A stretch of DNA of 64,000 nt from Anisakis pegreffii (GCA_035041965.1 JAPYMA010000298.1:35958-99957); one strand, 5' to 3'. Positions 23,921-35,300 are shown, counted from the stretch's first letter. The notes: generated by a model not told the origin, from the sequence alone. Translations and numbers: made by a program.

Positions 23921-24659
23921 TCAGTGTTGCTGATCGTCTTCATTGCGTTGTTCTAAATCCTCCTCGATTCCCTCTCCATCCCCTGTTAAATCAGGGAAGA
24001 ATCGCACTGCGACTGCCTACAAACAAATCCTACACCATACTGAGAACGATTCGAAACAATTCCGTAACAATAATTCAAAAAGCCATAGAACCGTATAATG
24101 ACCTGTCAAACTGGATCGATGACCAATCGAACTTCACGAATGCAGAGCCCAGTGTTCCTCAGCGATCCACCGTCCCCGATCCACGCGATCTGAAATCAAA
24201 GAGATTAGACTTTGAAAAGAAAAATCGGATAAATGAGACAGGAAGTATTAATGAGATACGTCCACGACGGTTTGATGACTAGTCGTGGACGAAAAAATGA
24301 ACAACGGTGAGATCCGATGGCTTACCACACCATCGGATCTCGTCCAACGGCGTTGGATGAAAAAAATCGCCGTTGGATAATAAAATAAATGAAACAATAA
24401 AAAACAACACCCCCAACCCCACCCCCCCCCCCCACCCCCACCCCCACCCCCCCACCCCCCCCCCACCCACCCCACCCCACCCCACCCCCCACCCCACCCC
24501 ACCCCTCCCCTAACTGTTTGATGGAAGCCGATCGACTTCCATCAAATGATCTGACTCGCCTTATCTACAGACCTGTTCAAATTTCATCTGCTCAGTTTTT
24601 TGAATAAATTTACGAATTTTTTGACGTGCCAGTGGTGGCACCCAACCCCACCACCGCAC
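23921..24659 (-). CDS. Unrecognised protein, C-terminal exons (partial model)
   Basis: Three exons in phase 0: 24659-24573 (VRWWGWVPPLARQKIRKFIQ, then KTEQMKFEQ), 24189-24112 (IAWIGDGGSLRNTGL, then CIREVRLVIDP) and 24016-23921 (AVAVRFFPDLTGDGEGIEED, then a Glu/Asp/Gln tail and stop). The acceptors of the last two exons are good (TTTCAG, TTTGTAG). The first exon's acceptor is weak, and nothing further upstream could be joined. The product is not recognised; it has an acidic, polar C-terminus and no obvious membrane segment. Its 383-bp intron holds the stem-loop and C-rich structure. The second donor (CCA|GTTTGA) is non-standard but avoids an immediate stop. Confidence 0.4.
24259..24546. repeat. 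Four perfect stem-loops flanking a C-rich tract
   Basis: Stem 1: CGTCCACGAC 24259-24268 with GTCGTGGACG 24282-24291. Stem 2: GAGATCCGATGG 24309-24320 with CCATCGGATCTC 24330-24341. Stem 3: TCCAACGGCG 24343-24352 with CGCCGTTGGA 24368-24377. Stem 4: TTTGATGGAAG 24517-24527 with CTTCCATCAAA 24536-24546. All are perfect, 10-12 bp long, with 8-15 nt loops and unrelated sequences. The C-rich tract lies between stems 3 and 4. Confidence 0.9.
24410..24510 (-). repeat. C/A-rich tract, G-quadruplex potential on the minus strand
   Basis: About 100 bp of runs of 4-11 cytosines separated by single adenines. On the minus strand, which is the sense strand of the surrounding gene, this is many consecutive G4+ runs and should form stacked G-quadruplexes; the plus strand could form i-motifs. 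ORFs crossing it are only Gly/Trp low complexity. Confidence 0.9.
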
Positions 24660-25154
24660 CTGGTTATATTTGTCGAAATCACATCAAATTATTTGCTACT
24701 CTCAACCTCCTTCAACCTCATACCACCCTCCCTCACCCTCCACCCTCTCCACTTCATCCTATGCCTTATCACTCCTCTCAATTTCTTCCAACTTGGTATG
24801 GTAGCTCACCAACCCTAACCTGCCAAAATACTTTTAATAGTATTGCAATCGACTTCATCAGCTTGCAACTTCAATTTCTTTCACAATCTCAAACTTGCTG
24901 GTATAAATCTATCAATCATTCCCTCAAACAGGTGAACAGGCCCATAGATAAGACGAGTCAAATCTTCTGAAATATTTAATCTCATTCGACGATTCTTCAA
25001 AATTTGTTCATAAAATAAGTTTTCAACAAGGATGATTTTTTTGCAAAATTTTCCGAAATTGCGTTTCGTCGAATAGCATAATCAATGCAGCTGCATGTGA
25101 ACTCATTCATAATTTCAAGTTCATTTTTTCAAAGCGCTGAACTTCACCAATGCA

Positions 25155-25330
25155 GTTGGCCATCAAAAACGATGAGTTCCCGAAAGAAACATTGAAATCT
25201 GCATACTCCTGAATGAAGAAGCACTCTGACGAAACAGAGTCTCTAAAGCAACAATATAGAGATTCACATGAACGTTATGCTGAAGACGGTCAACAAGCTT
25301 GACCAGAATATCCACTGCAAAACAACCGTG
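25155..25330 (-). other. Possible isolated exon
   Basis: Downstream of a TTTTGCAG acceptor (about 25331) the minus strand reads VDILVKLVDRLQHNVHVNLY, then IVALETLFRQ, a plausible helical segment. A second frame in the 3' half (EYADFNVSFGNSSFLMANCI, ending at a G|GTGAAG donor) also looks coding, which suggests a missed junction or a frameshift. No partner exons could be assigned; it may belong upstream of the gene at 23921-24659. Confidence 0.25.
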
Positions 25331-25369
25331 AATGTATCGTGAATTAATCAAAATTTTTGGATTTCAAGA

Positions 25370-26530
25370 CCATTAGGATTTTTCCGGACTCCGGATTCGA
25401 AAATTTTTTCCTCTCAAATTTGAGATTTTTTGAAATAGTAAGATTTTCGCATATTTTTAAATTCATATTTGGATTTTTTTGGATTTTTTGACTTAGATTT
25501 TTTTTGCATTTTTCAATTATTAAAATTTTCAGGATTTCCTCAGTAAAGAGTCAAGCCAAAAAACAGAACGAACACCAGGTAAAGATTTTTTTGACGTTTT
25601 TGAAATGTCATAGATTTCTGGTGTCCTTTTAATTTTGCAGTTTTTTCCAAATCACAAATTTTTTGCGTATTTTTAAATTCATATTTGGATTTTTTTGGAT
25701 TTTTGGACTGAGATTTTTTTGTCTTTTTCGATTTTAAAAGTTTTTAGGTTTTTTTCATTTTGGATTTTTTTTTGAACTACCGAAGACGCGGTGCGATGGT
25801 GTTGATTGTGCGCACCATCCACACGCTACTCGAACCCACCAACAATTTCAATCCACAAAGGCATATTCACAAGAGGAATATGCACCAACTCAAGATTATT
25901 ATCTATGATTAACAACGATCAACAAACGCGATAAAGTGAATTTTCCAAGTGAATGGTAAATTTTTTAAGATCCACCATTCACTCATTTTTTTGAGAATCT
26001 TTTTTTTTCAAACGATAAGATAGATTCTAAGAAATGAATTTTTTGAGCCAATTTTTTATCTTTCGAAATATTTTGACGTTTTTAAATTCTAAATTTCTCA
26101 CAAGTCTTTTTGCAAATGATTATGAATTTTTTGAATGAAATATAACCTTTGTAACAGATTTAAAAAATTTTTTTCAAAATTTTCTGGTATTTTGATTTTT
26201 TTGGATTTTTCAGATTTTCTTATGAGCGAGCAAACTTTTTTATAAACTAAGGAAATTTCTTGTTATATTTTTCAACAAATTAGAAAAACCAAATTTTTTT
26301 CAAATTTTTATAGTTTTTTGTTTTTTTTGGAGTTTTATATTTTTTTGATTTTTTTGGATTTTTCAAATTTTTTTGCGAGTGATTAAATTTTTCATGAACA
26401 AACAAACTTTTTGTTAAATCTTTCAACGAATTAGAAAAACAAAATTTTTTTCAAATTTTTATGATTTTTTGCTTTTTTATGATTTTTTGATTTTTTTGGA
26501 TTTTTTTGAGTTTTTCATCAAACAAATTAA
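25370..26530. repeat. T-rich low-complexity region (TTTTTTGGATTTTT-type)
   Basis: Over 1.1 kb the plus strand is dominated by T runs broken by GGA, GA or CAAA, with the phrase ATTTTTTTGGATTTTT recurring many times. There is no gene inside. A short hinge of normal composition lies at about 25770-25990. Confidence 0.75.
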
Positions 26531-26579
26531 ACGAACTTACCTGGTTAGTGAAATATCATAATAAAATACCAAAATAGAA

Positions 26580-26850
26580 TTAAACAAAGAAAATATCACC
26601 CAAATCTCACACAAAAATCACACAAATCACAATAATCAGTATAAATTTCACACAAATCAGCACACAAATATCACTCAAATCAGCACATAAATATCACTCA
26701 AATCAGCACACATATCACACCAATGAACACACCGATATTAATCACACATTAAAATCTCAAAATCCAGATAATCACACACTCACACGATCATATTCACTCA
26801 CACACTCAATTCACTCACACACACAATAAAAATAATTTAAAGCCGAAATG
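26580..26850. repeat. CA-rich low complexity with a 23-bp minisatellite
   Basis: Dense ACACAAAT/CACTC repeats on the plus strand. Within it (about 26640-26720) a 23-bp unit of the form CAGCACACAAATATCACTCA+AAT is repeated about three times. A similar CA-rich block lies at 32070-32290 beside the other copy of the zinc-finger gene family. Confidence 0.75.
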
Positions 26851-26877
26851 TTATTAATAATATTAAATTTGTTAATT

Positions 26878-27012
26878 AATTAATCAATCCGGATCCAACA
26901 TCTCGCCACGATGCGCGCAACGAAGGAAGAACCCGGACTGGTACCCTGGGGGGCTTCAGGGCAGAGGAGAAGAGGGCAGGCCCGGCTAACCTGCAACAAG
27001 GTGCCCATAGTC
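26878..27012 (+). pseudogene. Diverged partial copy of exon 1 of the 29-32 kb gene
   Basis: A GC-rich island in AT-rich DNA. In the frame starting at GATCCAACATC it reads LGGFRAEEKRAGPANLQQ, alignable with FEGLLRARGVEGIPCANLLQ of the minus-strand gene at 29102-32053. Nucleotide similarity is clear in CCAACAT, in GCTAAC, and in GGTGCCCATAGTCCTGACAG against GGTACTCACAGTCCTGCAG, and it extends upstream into AATTAA. An open frame from ATG 26911 is in a different register. No matching downstream exons were found on the plus strand, so it is either a fragment or a diverged paralogue with unrecognised exons. Confidence 0.45.
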
Positions 27013-27539
27013 CTGACAGGTTACCGACAATTTTATCATCTAATTCTCAATTTTGCATCCTATATCAATTTAGATCGCCCCCAAAAATGTTCCTCTCAAG
27101 CCGGAAAGTTATTTGGTTAATTGAAAAATTAGTATTTGTTATGTAAGGGTGCCCCAGGAAGGGATGAGTAAGCCAGGGTAAGGTAAGAGGTGAGGATGGG
27201 ATTGCTGTGGGCCGCTTGGCTATTAGATAACATTACAACAATTACAATATATAGGTTAAAAAAATCCCACCAGAGAGCTCAATGTTATCTACATCAGTTG
27301 GAATAAAAGTCCAGTCTTATCGCAGCAATATTCCCTACTTATGCCCAAATCAATGAATATCGCAAAATTCAAAATAATTTCAACTAGAAATGAGTTCGAG
27401 TCACTCCAACTGAATTAACGTACGAAAGTGAGCTTGTTCGGTTAAAATAACACATTGACATAAGCAATTGTGCATTGATAATGAGGGCATATAATTATAA
27501 CAATTATACAAAAGAAGAAACATGGATAACTGATACATA

Positions 27540-27760
27540 TGTTATTCGTTTTATTCGTTTTTAGTTTTTTTTTATTTTTTATTTTTCAATTTTTTTCAAT
27601 TTGTTGTTTATTTGCGTTTTTTGTATTTTTTAATTTTTTTATTTTCTAATTTTGTTTCTTTTTATTCTTTAATTTTGTTTTTCTTATTAATTTTATTTTT
27701 TAATTTTTTGATTACGTTTTTCAAATATTTTTTATAGTTTTTTCAATTGTTTTTTTTGAA
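27540..27760. repeat. T-rich low-complexity tract
   Basis: About 220 bp of T runs interrupted by A, G or AAT, without coding potential. Confidence 0.75.
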
Positions 27761-27881
27761 AATCTGGTTGCTGTTTTATCGATATATAATTTTTGCAGGG
27801 AAAATATCGATGCGATGAAATAGGATAGTCATCTCCCTAATTCGTTGCTTAGTAATATATAACCTTCAACAGATCCCATCA

Positions 27882-28433
27882 TTCAAGCCGTCCTTAATAT
27901 ATTGAGAAAATGCGTTCAGTGGACCAATTTAGTGAGACAATTTCACTCAGTTTGGAATAAATAAACCCAATCTTGCATTAAACAAATCCCATGAACCTCT
28001 AGTGGTCAAACAATCCCTGACCCTCTATGGGTCAATGAAACCATAACCCAGTTTCACCAATTCCCCAATGACCACTCCTGACCCACGGGTTCAGTAGATC
28101 AAGTACCCTGACCCACAGCGCCAGTGAAGTTACCCGAAATCCAAAACTCGATTTGCAATTAACCATTATACCGAACTTGGTCGGTCATTATAATATTACC
28201 ATCCCCATACCTCACTATCGGCGCTTGAGAGCTGGCACAACCGCCATATGACTCCCATTCTCTTTAAGGTTATGCCCAAAAATTACTCCTGAGGATGTTT
28301 TGGTGGGCTTTCGTCATCATATTAAATATCTGCTGAACCCGAGCACCCATTATGGAATCGAACTAATCGATTGGGTATGAACTATGAAACAATGTAACCG
28401 GTTTACTCCGGTTGATGGGTAGGACGGCTTGAA
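27882..28433. mobile_element. Possible small inverted-repeat element (552 bp)
   Basis: The segment is bounded by a perfect 13-bp inverted repeat, TTCAAGCCGTCCT at 27882 and AGGACGGCTTGAA at 28421. Inside, two plus-strand frames look like decayed coding sequence (LVGHYNITIPIPHYRRLRAG at about 28157-28220 and TPEDVLVGFRHHIKYLLNPS, then THYGIELIDW, at about 28285-28375) separated by stops. No target-site duplication was identified. It could be a decayed non-autonomous DNA transposon, or two exons of an unknown gene that happen to lie between inverted repeats. Confidence 0.35.
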
Positions 28434-29101
28434 ATGAATAGGCAAAAGTCGAACTGCTTGAAATTTTGAATAAGTCTACGAATTATTATAGATGGAAGGA
28501 GATCAGGGGTGAAGAAAACATTGCCTCATCATAACGAAATCATCACCATAGCAAAGATATTTTCCCCGATTAGTTCATAACAAATTTGATATGTGTTCGG
28601 GCATTGGGAATGGCATTTTGGAATAATCAATGAAAGAATTAGTATCATAATAACAATATGTTATGAATGGAAATAAACAAACAAGGGGGACGAAAAAAAG
28701 GTAAAATAAACAATAACAACAATTAACAAGCTCACTTTCTATCACCTAAAACTGTGATACTTAAGAATTCTCAAAATGATTTTGTCTGCTTCTCTTAATA
28801 ATACTCTTCCCGAATGAACTTATATTCAAATCGAAATAAACCTATCTCTCTGGTGGGATTTATTATATAATAAGATAAAAATAACTTGTTAACAATGAGA
28901 AGAAGGTGATTATTTTCTGGTGTTATATGATGAGGTAACCTTTGTTATGATTGTTGAGTATTGAATAACTGCTTCGTGATGGCGTTAGTATCGTTGACTT
29001 GACCGGCGAGCGAATTGTTGTTGTTATTGTTGTTAAATGCTGTTGTCGTTAGATGATGAAGTCAGTTGGCGATGTTGTTAGTTGCCCGTTAGTTGCCGAG
29101 G
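28434..29101. other. Intergenic / 3' UTR of the zinc-finger gene
   Basis: AT-rich DNA without exons. The part next to the stop codon (29040-29101) would be 3' UTR of the minus-strand gene and carries three further CTAAC pentamers on that strand. Confidence 0.5.
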
Positions 29102-32053
29102 TTAGATTGTTCGCCTTCTCTTCCTCTGGGCACCCTCCTCCGACGCCGAGGTTGCTCCAGGCAGGGCTATGTGCGAAAAATCGCGGCCCAATTCCTGGAG
29201 ACGCTCGGCGTTGTCTCTCCTTGCGGCCATCGTCCGCTTGGGTGCCGAGACACACCGCTCGGCGCGGTGGGCATCCATACGAATCGTTAGTTGCCTCTCA
29301 GAGAGGCCTTCGGGCACCTTGACGGTGTGCCCGCACCAGGTGCAATATGCTGAAATTCAAGACATTATTCATTAAGTGGTAGTGTTGCCGTTGAATTCAT
29401 CAAATGAAATGAATTCATCACATTGATGATTTCAAACAATTTCGCATTCATAGACATCCGAAGGCTATCAGCAATACCTGTGGGCTCGCTTTACTACGGT
29501 AACTAACCACGCCCACAAATTACAGTAGTACGCCACAGGCCACAGGTTAAACGGAGCATGAAACTGCATTACCTCCTTATATGAAGGCATGAGAAAACGT
29601 TGGAAGTGGGTGTGGCTAGTTACCGTAATTAAACGGATCCACAGATATTCCTTAAACAATGTGGTGTTTAATCGATTCTTTTCCATCACAATTTACTATT
29701 CGAATTTTTGATAAAAATTTCGAGTAGTAAATGCTCTGAACAGTTCGGGATATGAGAATGAACCTAATCTCACCAAATGAAATTACTTTAGGTAAAGTGA
29801 AATAATGTGCTGAAACATACTGTAAGATTTGTGGCAATTGGCCCGCCTGACGTGTATTTTCCAGGCGGCCACGGTGTTAAATGGCGTGGCTCGCCTGGCG
29901 CAGCCAGACAGCTGGCAGTCTGAAATTAGTGGAAATGAGAAGAAATTCATTGATGGATTGTAGGTTACTAGTCACAGTAGATTAATGAGTGTATTCCTTC
30001 AATATACTCAACGAACCATAAGTAATATGAACTATGATGCACAATTAACTAAGCCAGCTTGAACTCATACTGCAAGTAAACATTCAACATCATCTGATCA
30101 AATTATCGTTGTAATCAAGTAAGCAGTAAACGAAATACTTACAGATTTTGTTACTGATTAGTTTGTATGGCTCTGGGATGGTAGTGGCCAGCTCGGCTGC
30201 ATGGTGAGTCGTTAGTGCCGAGATGTTAGCCGCGTGAAATTCGGGGTTAATTCGGACGGTTAGCGGCGATGCCTCGCGCCGCGGGTGGCGGCTGAAAGAA
30301 AGCGAACAAATCATGAACAGTCATGAAGGAATCATGAAAGAAAGTTCATCCATCTCTTCCTGTAAGTCTTTCGATTCACATTTTCCAAAGTTTCTCATTA
30401 AACAATAATGACTCCTCAATTCATTACCTTTCTCAACTAAGAGTTCTCAAAAAAATAAATGAAAACATACAAGTTATACGGGCATCGAGTTGTTGTGTTA
30501 GTTGTGGATGTTGGTGAGTTGGGAGGTGAGGAAGGTGAGGAGGGTGAGAGGGGTGAGGATGTCGATGCCATCGGTGAGTCCATTAGTTGAGGTGAGCCAT
30601 TATTGAGGTTATAATCGTGGTTATTGGGGGATGTTAGGACGATGTTAGGGATGGAGAAGTCTGGACGGCTCGAGGGTCCGGGCAGGTCTTCCTCTTCTTC
30701 GGTTATTGTCGGTAAGGGGGTCTGAAAGCGAGATGTCGACTAAAGATTTGTCACACGTTCCTCATTTCAAAGTGCATGAGAAGAAGAGTTCCAATTGATT
30801 TCGGTACATATCGCACTGAAATCCTTCCCATGCTACTAGTAGTCTTAAACGCTACGAATATCATTCATTTTATTGCATCATTTGTAGCTATGCAGGAGAT
30901 GCTGTTTCATTCGCTCATCGCTACTCATTATGAGTATTTTAAAGACTATCATCATTACACTAAATTTCATGATTGAATCAAGAATATCAGATTCAATTCA
31001 CTTACAAATATTGTTTCAGATTGGCATCGTTTTCTCTTGTTAGTCGGGATTGGTAAGTTTTTGCGGTGCACCTGAATATGGTAACGACGATTAACGTTTG
31101 ACTTTTCAAAAACGAACGATCGCTGATAACAATTATTACATAAATTCATTCGACCTCTTAAGGGTATAAATAATCTTCCAAATCAATTTAAGATCAAATC
31201 GTACCTTCTTCGGGGTCGGTGCACTTTCTACGGCCGCCGTCGCCGCTGGGATGTTCAATGCGGCGTATGTTCCTTGATATTCGGCGGCCTCCAAAATTTT
31301 TTCGCCCGGTCGTCCGAATACTCTAGCCGGTGCACCGGAGGTTAGTGGGTGCACGATTAGTAGAACGTTAATGACGCGACAAAACGCGTCAGTTAGTTGA
31401 TCGGGAATTATTCCCGTTCGCTCCATTTCGGCTGAAAAATGAACAATTAATTAAAATATGCCCGAAAGGGCAACGAAATTCAACCTATGTTCGATATACT
31501 ACTGTTAAAGCTTACGATCTACGCCTAAAGTTCAATGTTTCGATCGTCATTCATCTGAATCACTTTATTTCCGGGATGATTTTTTGCACTGTAATGTGTT
31601 CCGGATCGTAGATTTTGGTCGATTTGCTCTCAGAGAAGTGAAATATTCATCAGCTTTTTGCGATTTCTATGCTGTATCCTATTTACTGCTCATAGCGCAG
31701 TTATTATCTATTAAAGTTTTGGCTTGTAAACTGTGAGTGAGCGATTTCTTTTATGTTCCAAGAGCGACTTACAAAAAAAGTATATTTCAAGAACTCGTTG
31801 AATTGCTTCAATATAACTCACCGATTTGTCTTCGGTTAACTGGCCCCGCACGCCTCGCCATAACGTGCCAAGTGGCCCAGCAATAATCTTCAAACCGGCA
31901 GGTGGCCGGAATGACCTGCAGGACTGTGAGTACCTGCAACAAGTTAGCGCACGGGATCCCTTCAACCCCCCGTGCCCTCAAAAGCCCCTCAAAAGGGGCC
32001 AGCCGCGGATCTGCCTCCGCGCGCGCTCTTTTGACGGCATGTTGGCCGTCCAT
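29102..32053 (-). CDS. Unrecognised nuclear-type protein with two C-terminal C2HC-like fingers
   Basis: Exons: 32053-31822, 31431-31205, 31071-31006, 30721-30480, 30291-30143, 29919-29821, 29349-29102. Every junction is GT-AG with matching phase, giving 420 aa. Residues 1-153 form a Cys/Trp-containing globular-looking domain (EGLLRARGVEGIPCANLLQV, CRFEDYCWATWHVMARRAGP, LTDAFCRVINVLLIVHP). A basic segment follows (NKRKRC, likely nuclear localisation), then a Ser/Pro/Thr-rich acidic linker (about 176-256). Two metal-binding-like motifs follow: C-x4-C-x15-H-x5-C (CQLSGC to HVRRANC, about 307-334) and C-x2-C-x21-H-x4-C (CTWCGH to HRAERC, about 341-371). A basic tail ends KRRRTI. Exons are far GC-richer than introns and neighbours. 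The family is unknown to me; a DNA- or RNA-binding protein, possibly of transposon origin, is the best inference. The start is uncertain, since an upstream exon (32302-32368) may join at an internal acceptor near 32012. Confidence 0.65.
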
Positions 32054-32069
32054 GTTAATTTTTTTTATT

Positions 32070-32290
32070 TTTTAAAAACAATAAACACACACAATAATAA
32101 TAATCACACACTCAAACACAATCACAATAAACACACAAAATCCCACTCAATCACACAAATAAATACACACAAAAAATCAAATCACACCCACACACACAAA
32201 TAAAATAATAAAATTACACAAATAAAATAATAAAATTCACAATCACACACTCAAATCTCGCCAAATCACTCACACACACAACAAAAAAAA
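32070..32290. repeat. CA-rich low complexity upstream of the zinc-finger gene
   Basis: ACACAC, AATAAT and CACACAAATAAA repeats cover the region just upstream of the predicted start of the minus-strand gene. It matches the character of the CA-rich block at 26580-26850, and on the same strand. Confidence 0.7.
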
Positions 32291-32301
32291 CTCAAACTTA
32301 C

Positions 32302-32368
32302 CACTAACTGCCACCACGCCCAGTACAGTATTGTAATCGCTACTCCGGTTGGGTACGGGGTCAGCGAT
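32302..32368 (-). other. Candidate upstream exon of the zinc-finger gene
   Basis: Strong splice signals on the minus strand (ATTTCAG|ATCGCTG and AGTG|GTAAGT) bound 67 nt that can read IADPVPNRSSDYNTVLGVVA, ending in phase 1. It could splice to a GCAG acceptor inside the present exon 1 (giving Asp-Pro-Arg-Leu in frame) or be 5' UTR. The plus strand across the same bases is also open (YSIVIATPVGYGVSDLKL) with a donor at about 32392, so strand is not certain. Confidence 0.35.
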
Positions 32369-35300
32369 CTGAAATTGGACAAGTCTGCTAAAGGTAAACA
32401 TACAACTTTGAAATCAGTGAATTTCATGGATAAGATTTTAAATTGATAAATGAATGGATTCATGAAGGAAATAGGAACAATGGAATCAATAGTGAAAACG
32501 AACAGAATGCACCAAGAGATTCGGTAAGATTCAATGGACAAAACTATTGGAATTCAAGATGACAATCAAGCGACTTTTTGGTGAGCAAGCAAATAAATCA
32601 CGGAATGCATCCTGAGATATAGATTTCAGGATCTTCCACATCAGAAATCCAGATCTTACGGATATCAGGGAATTTGCAGCGAAATCGCACACGTAATTTC
32701 GAGAACGATTGGTGTTGATGAATTTGAAAACAACGGATAAATCAGTTATGAACTACGTGAGATCGGATCGTTCGCCATAACATAAATGCATTCAGTGAGC
32801 AGCGGACATGGATGAATCAAAGTAAGCACAATCGCAATGGGATGATAAGAAAGTTATCATGAAAATTGCGTAGGTTTACGCTGTTAGATAGCTGAACTTC
32901 ATGAGTCCAAAGACCTGATTCCTCGTGAGCGAGCGATAACTCTCTCAAAAAAAAATCGCACAAAATTTTGGTCCAAAGGGTTAATAAAAATCCTCGATCT
33001 TCAAGCAAGACATGTGTCTTCAAGTTCGCTGTTCCACGAACTCAATTAATCGCAAATAATCTGAATCGCTCGATATATAATCGACAGACTTTCAATTCAA
33101 TCTTTCAACTGGGAAGTTCGCATCAAAGTATTATTCAAGAAAAATTCCGATGAAGCTTGAAATGGTCTCAACGACTGCATATTGCATGGGCAAATCCTGA
33201 CAAAAAATACTATTTTTAGCGGTTTTTTCTTTAGCGCAATTTTGAGGATTCTTCAATATTTTGGGTTAATATTTTTGCATCATGGCAAAATGGAATATTG
33301 CGATATGAATGATCATGCGATACGAAATTACCAGCGCGATATAGTTGAGGCACAGCAAGCAAATGACAAATGTTCAAAACGCAGAACTGCGTGAAGACCA
33401 AATGTGATAAATGGGCAATGAGACTTGAAGCGACATTGAAAATCAATCAAACAAACGAACAAATAAACCTAAAATTCCAAAATAAAACATACCTTTAATA
33501 TTAATAATCACGAATTCCTTCGGTGGCGATGGTATTCGGGCGAACTACCTGAAATGACATAGATCAACATCAGCATGAATTTTTGTATAGAATCAAATGA
33601 TTGAGTTACCCGCTATTAGAAAAAATTCAGCAGGAAATGCTCACATACAAGAGGGCATGAATGCCACGATAAAACTGCAATCCCCATTTGGTACTTGAGA
33701 ATTATTACCTTGAGTTTCTCAATATCAGTTTTATTATCTCCAGTATTATTGCTACCATCTCGGTAATATTTCGAGAAAATATTGCAACCAACGGCCGATA
33801 TTTTAGAGCAAAGAAAATTTCATTGAGATGAAAAAATAACGATGCAAATGAATTTCACATTGGAAACAGAATTAATTCGAAACATACTATTATCTTAATA
33901 ATAGACAATTCAATATTTCGCTTCCAACAGATGTTTAGAGTGGTTAGCTCTAATTCGCCAATTACCTGAAATTCAACAGATTGTGGAAGGCTGATGAACG
34001 ATAGTATTACATATCAATGTAACGCGGACCAGGTTAATGAGCGAATAGCACATGGATATATGTGATCGAAGGTGAAAATGAGTAAATGAAAGGACGTGAA
34101 AACTATAAGGGGCGATTCTGCTTAGTTTTGAAGTTGAAAAGACCATTCGCTAAGATCATGCATTGATATTCTCATCATAGTCATCACCGTATCTTCAATT
34201 TCATTCAATATCTTCGGTGCTGTTTCTATGAGCTTAATATGAAAATAGAATGAAATCATTGAAACGATTGTGGTAACGCAAACAACATTTCAACAAAACG
34301 CTTTGAAATGATGACCCTTGATTCTGATTAGTGCGATCGGCTGAAATGGCACTCCATAAGAATAAGCTTATGGATGAGGAAATACCTAGTGATAATATCT
34401 GCATAATAAGTTGATGTTTCTGATTCAGTTGACAGGTGACTGTTTAGTGATTGTTTTCTTAATGGATAAAATTGGGGGTTGGAAATGTAACTATTGAAAT
34501 GATAACTTGAGAATGAATTTTGGTGCCAACACTTTCAGATGTCATCGAATCACATTCATACTCTATCAAAAAGGCAAATATTTCAAATCGTTCATGTGCA
34601 TTTCCTGGGAATGCTAGCAATAAGTAATTTGCAGTCAAACAGTAGTATCTCAAATGGATTCGAATAAGTGATCTTCTGATATTTGATAATCTGCAAAACT
34701 CGTTGAATCATTGTGGTTTCCTAAAAAATCGCTTGGTAAAGTAATCCCTCTTCAGGCATTCCAGTGCCAAATGTATATTGGTAATGTTTCTAAACTTTTC
34801 AGATTAATGGTACCACTGAATAATAAATTAAAACAATTGCATTGAACAGAATATTGGTGTCAAAACATGTTCATCGCTGAAGCATATAAACGAGCAGAAA
34901 AATGTCAGAGAACGACAGTGTTGACGTGTCGAAAGAGAAAAAATGAGCACGATGAAGCGTGCACGAATTGAAAAGAATCGATCGATTGCAATCAGCAGAG
35001 CAAATGATCAAGAGTGATGCGTCGTGGTCACTCACTGCTTCAACTGCTGTGTTGATGTCACGTGAACACTCACTGTTTCAACCATTCTGTTGATGCCTCT
35101 TGGACAGTGATTGTTTCCATGCATTTGACGTCATAGGTAACTTGATGTGCATTGCTATTGAATGCTCTACAGCAACCTGGTTGCAAATCATTCAACACCA
35201 ATCATTCAATATCAAATTAACTGGCAGTTTAATGCTCATCTACAAACAATAATAACATTCACAAGAGAGTTTCTATTGTCTACATATGAAAAAGGCTAAC

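Noticed and set aside
24248..24502. Two overlapping Gly/Trp-rich ORFs on the minus strand
   Set aside because: They are translations of the C-rich tract; the composition is pure low complexity and lies in an intron.
24880..24905. Possible spliced-leader complement (CTCAAACTTG)
   Set aside because: Only the first ten bases match the common nematode SL1 complement, and no SL RNA gene structure surrounds it.
29053..29375. Plus-strand ORFs over the GC-rich block
   Set aside because: They are antisense shadows of the last exon of the minus-strand zinc-finger gene, whose phase agreement across seven exons is decisive.
31826..32203. 125-aa plus-strand ORF
   Set aside because: It is antisense to exon 1 of the minus-strand gene and then runs into CA-rich simple sequence.
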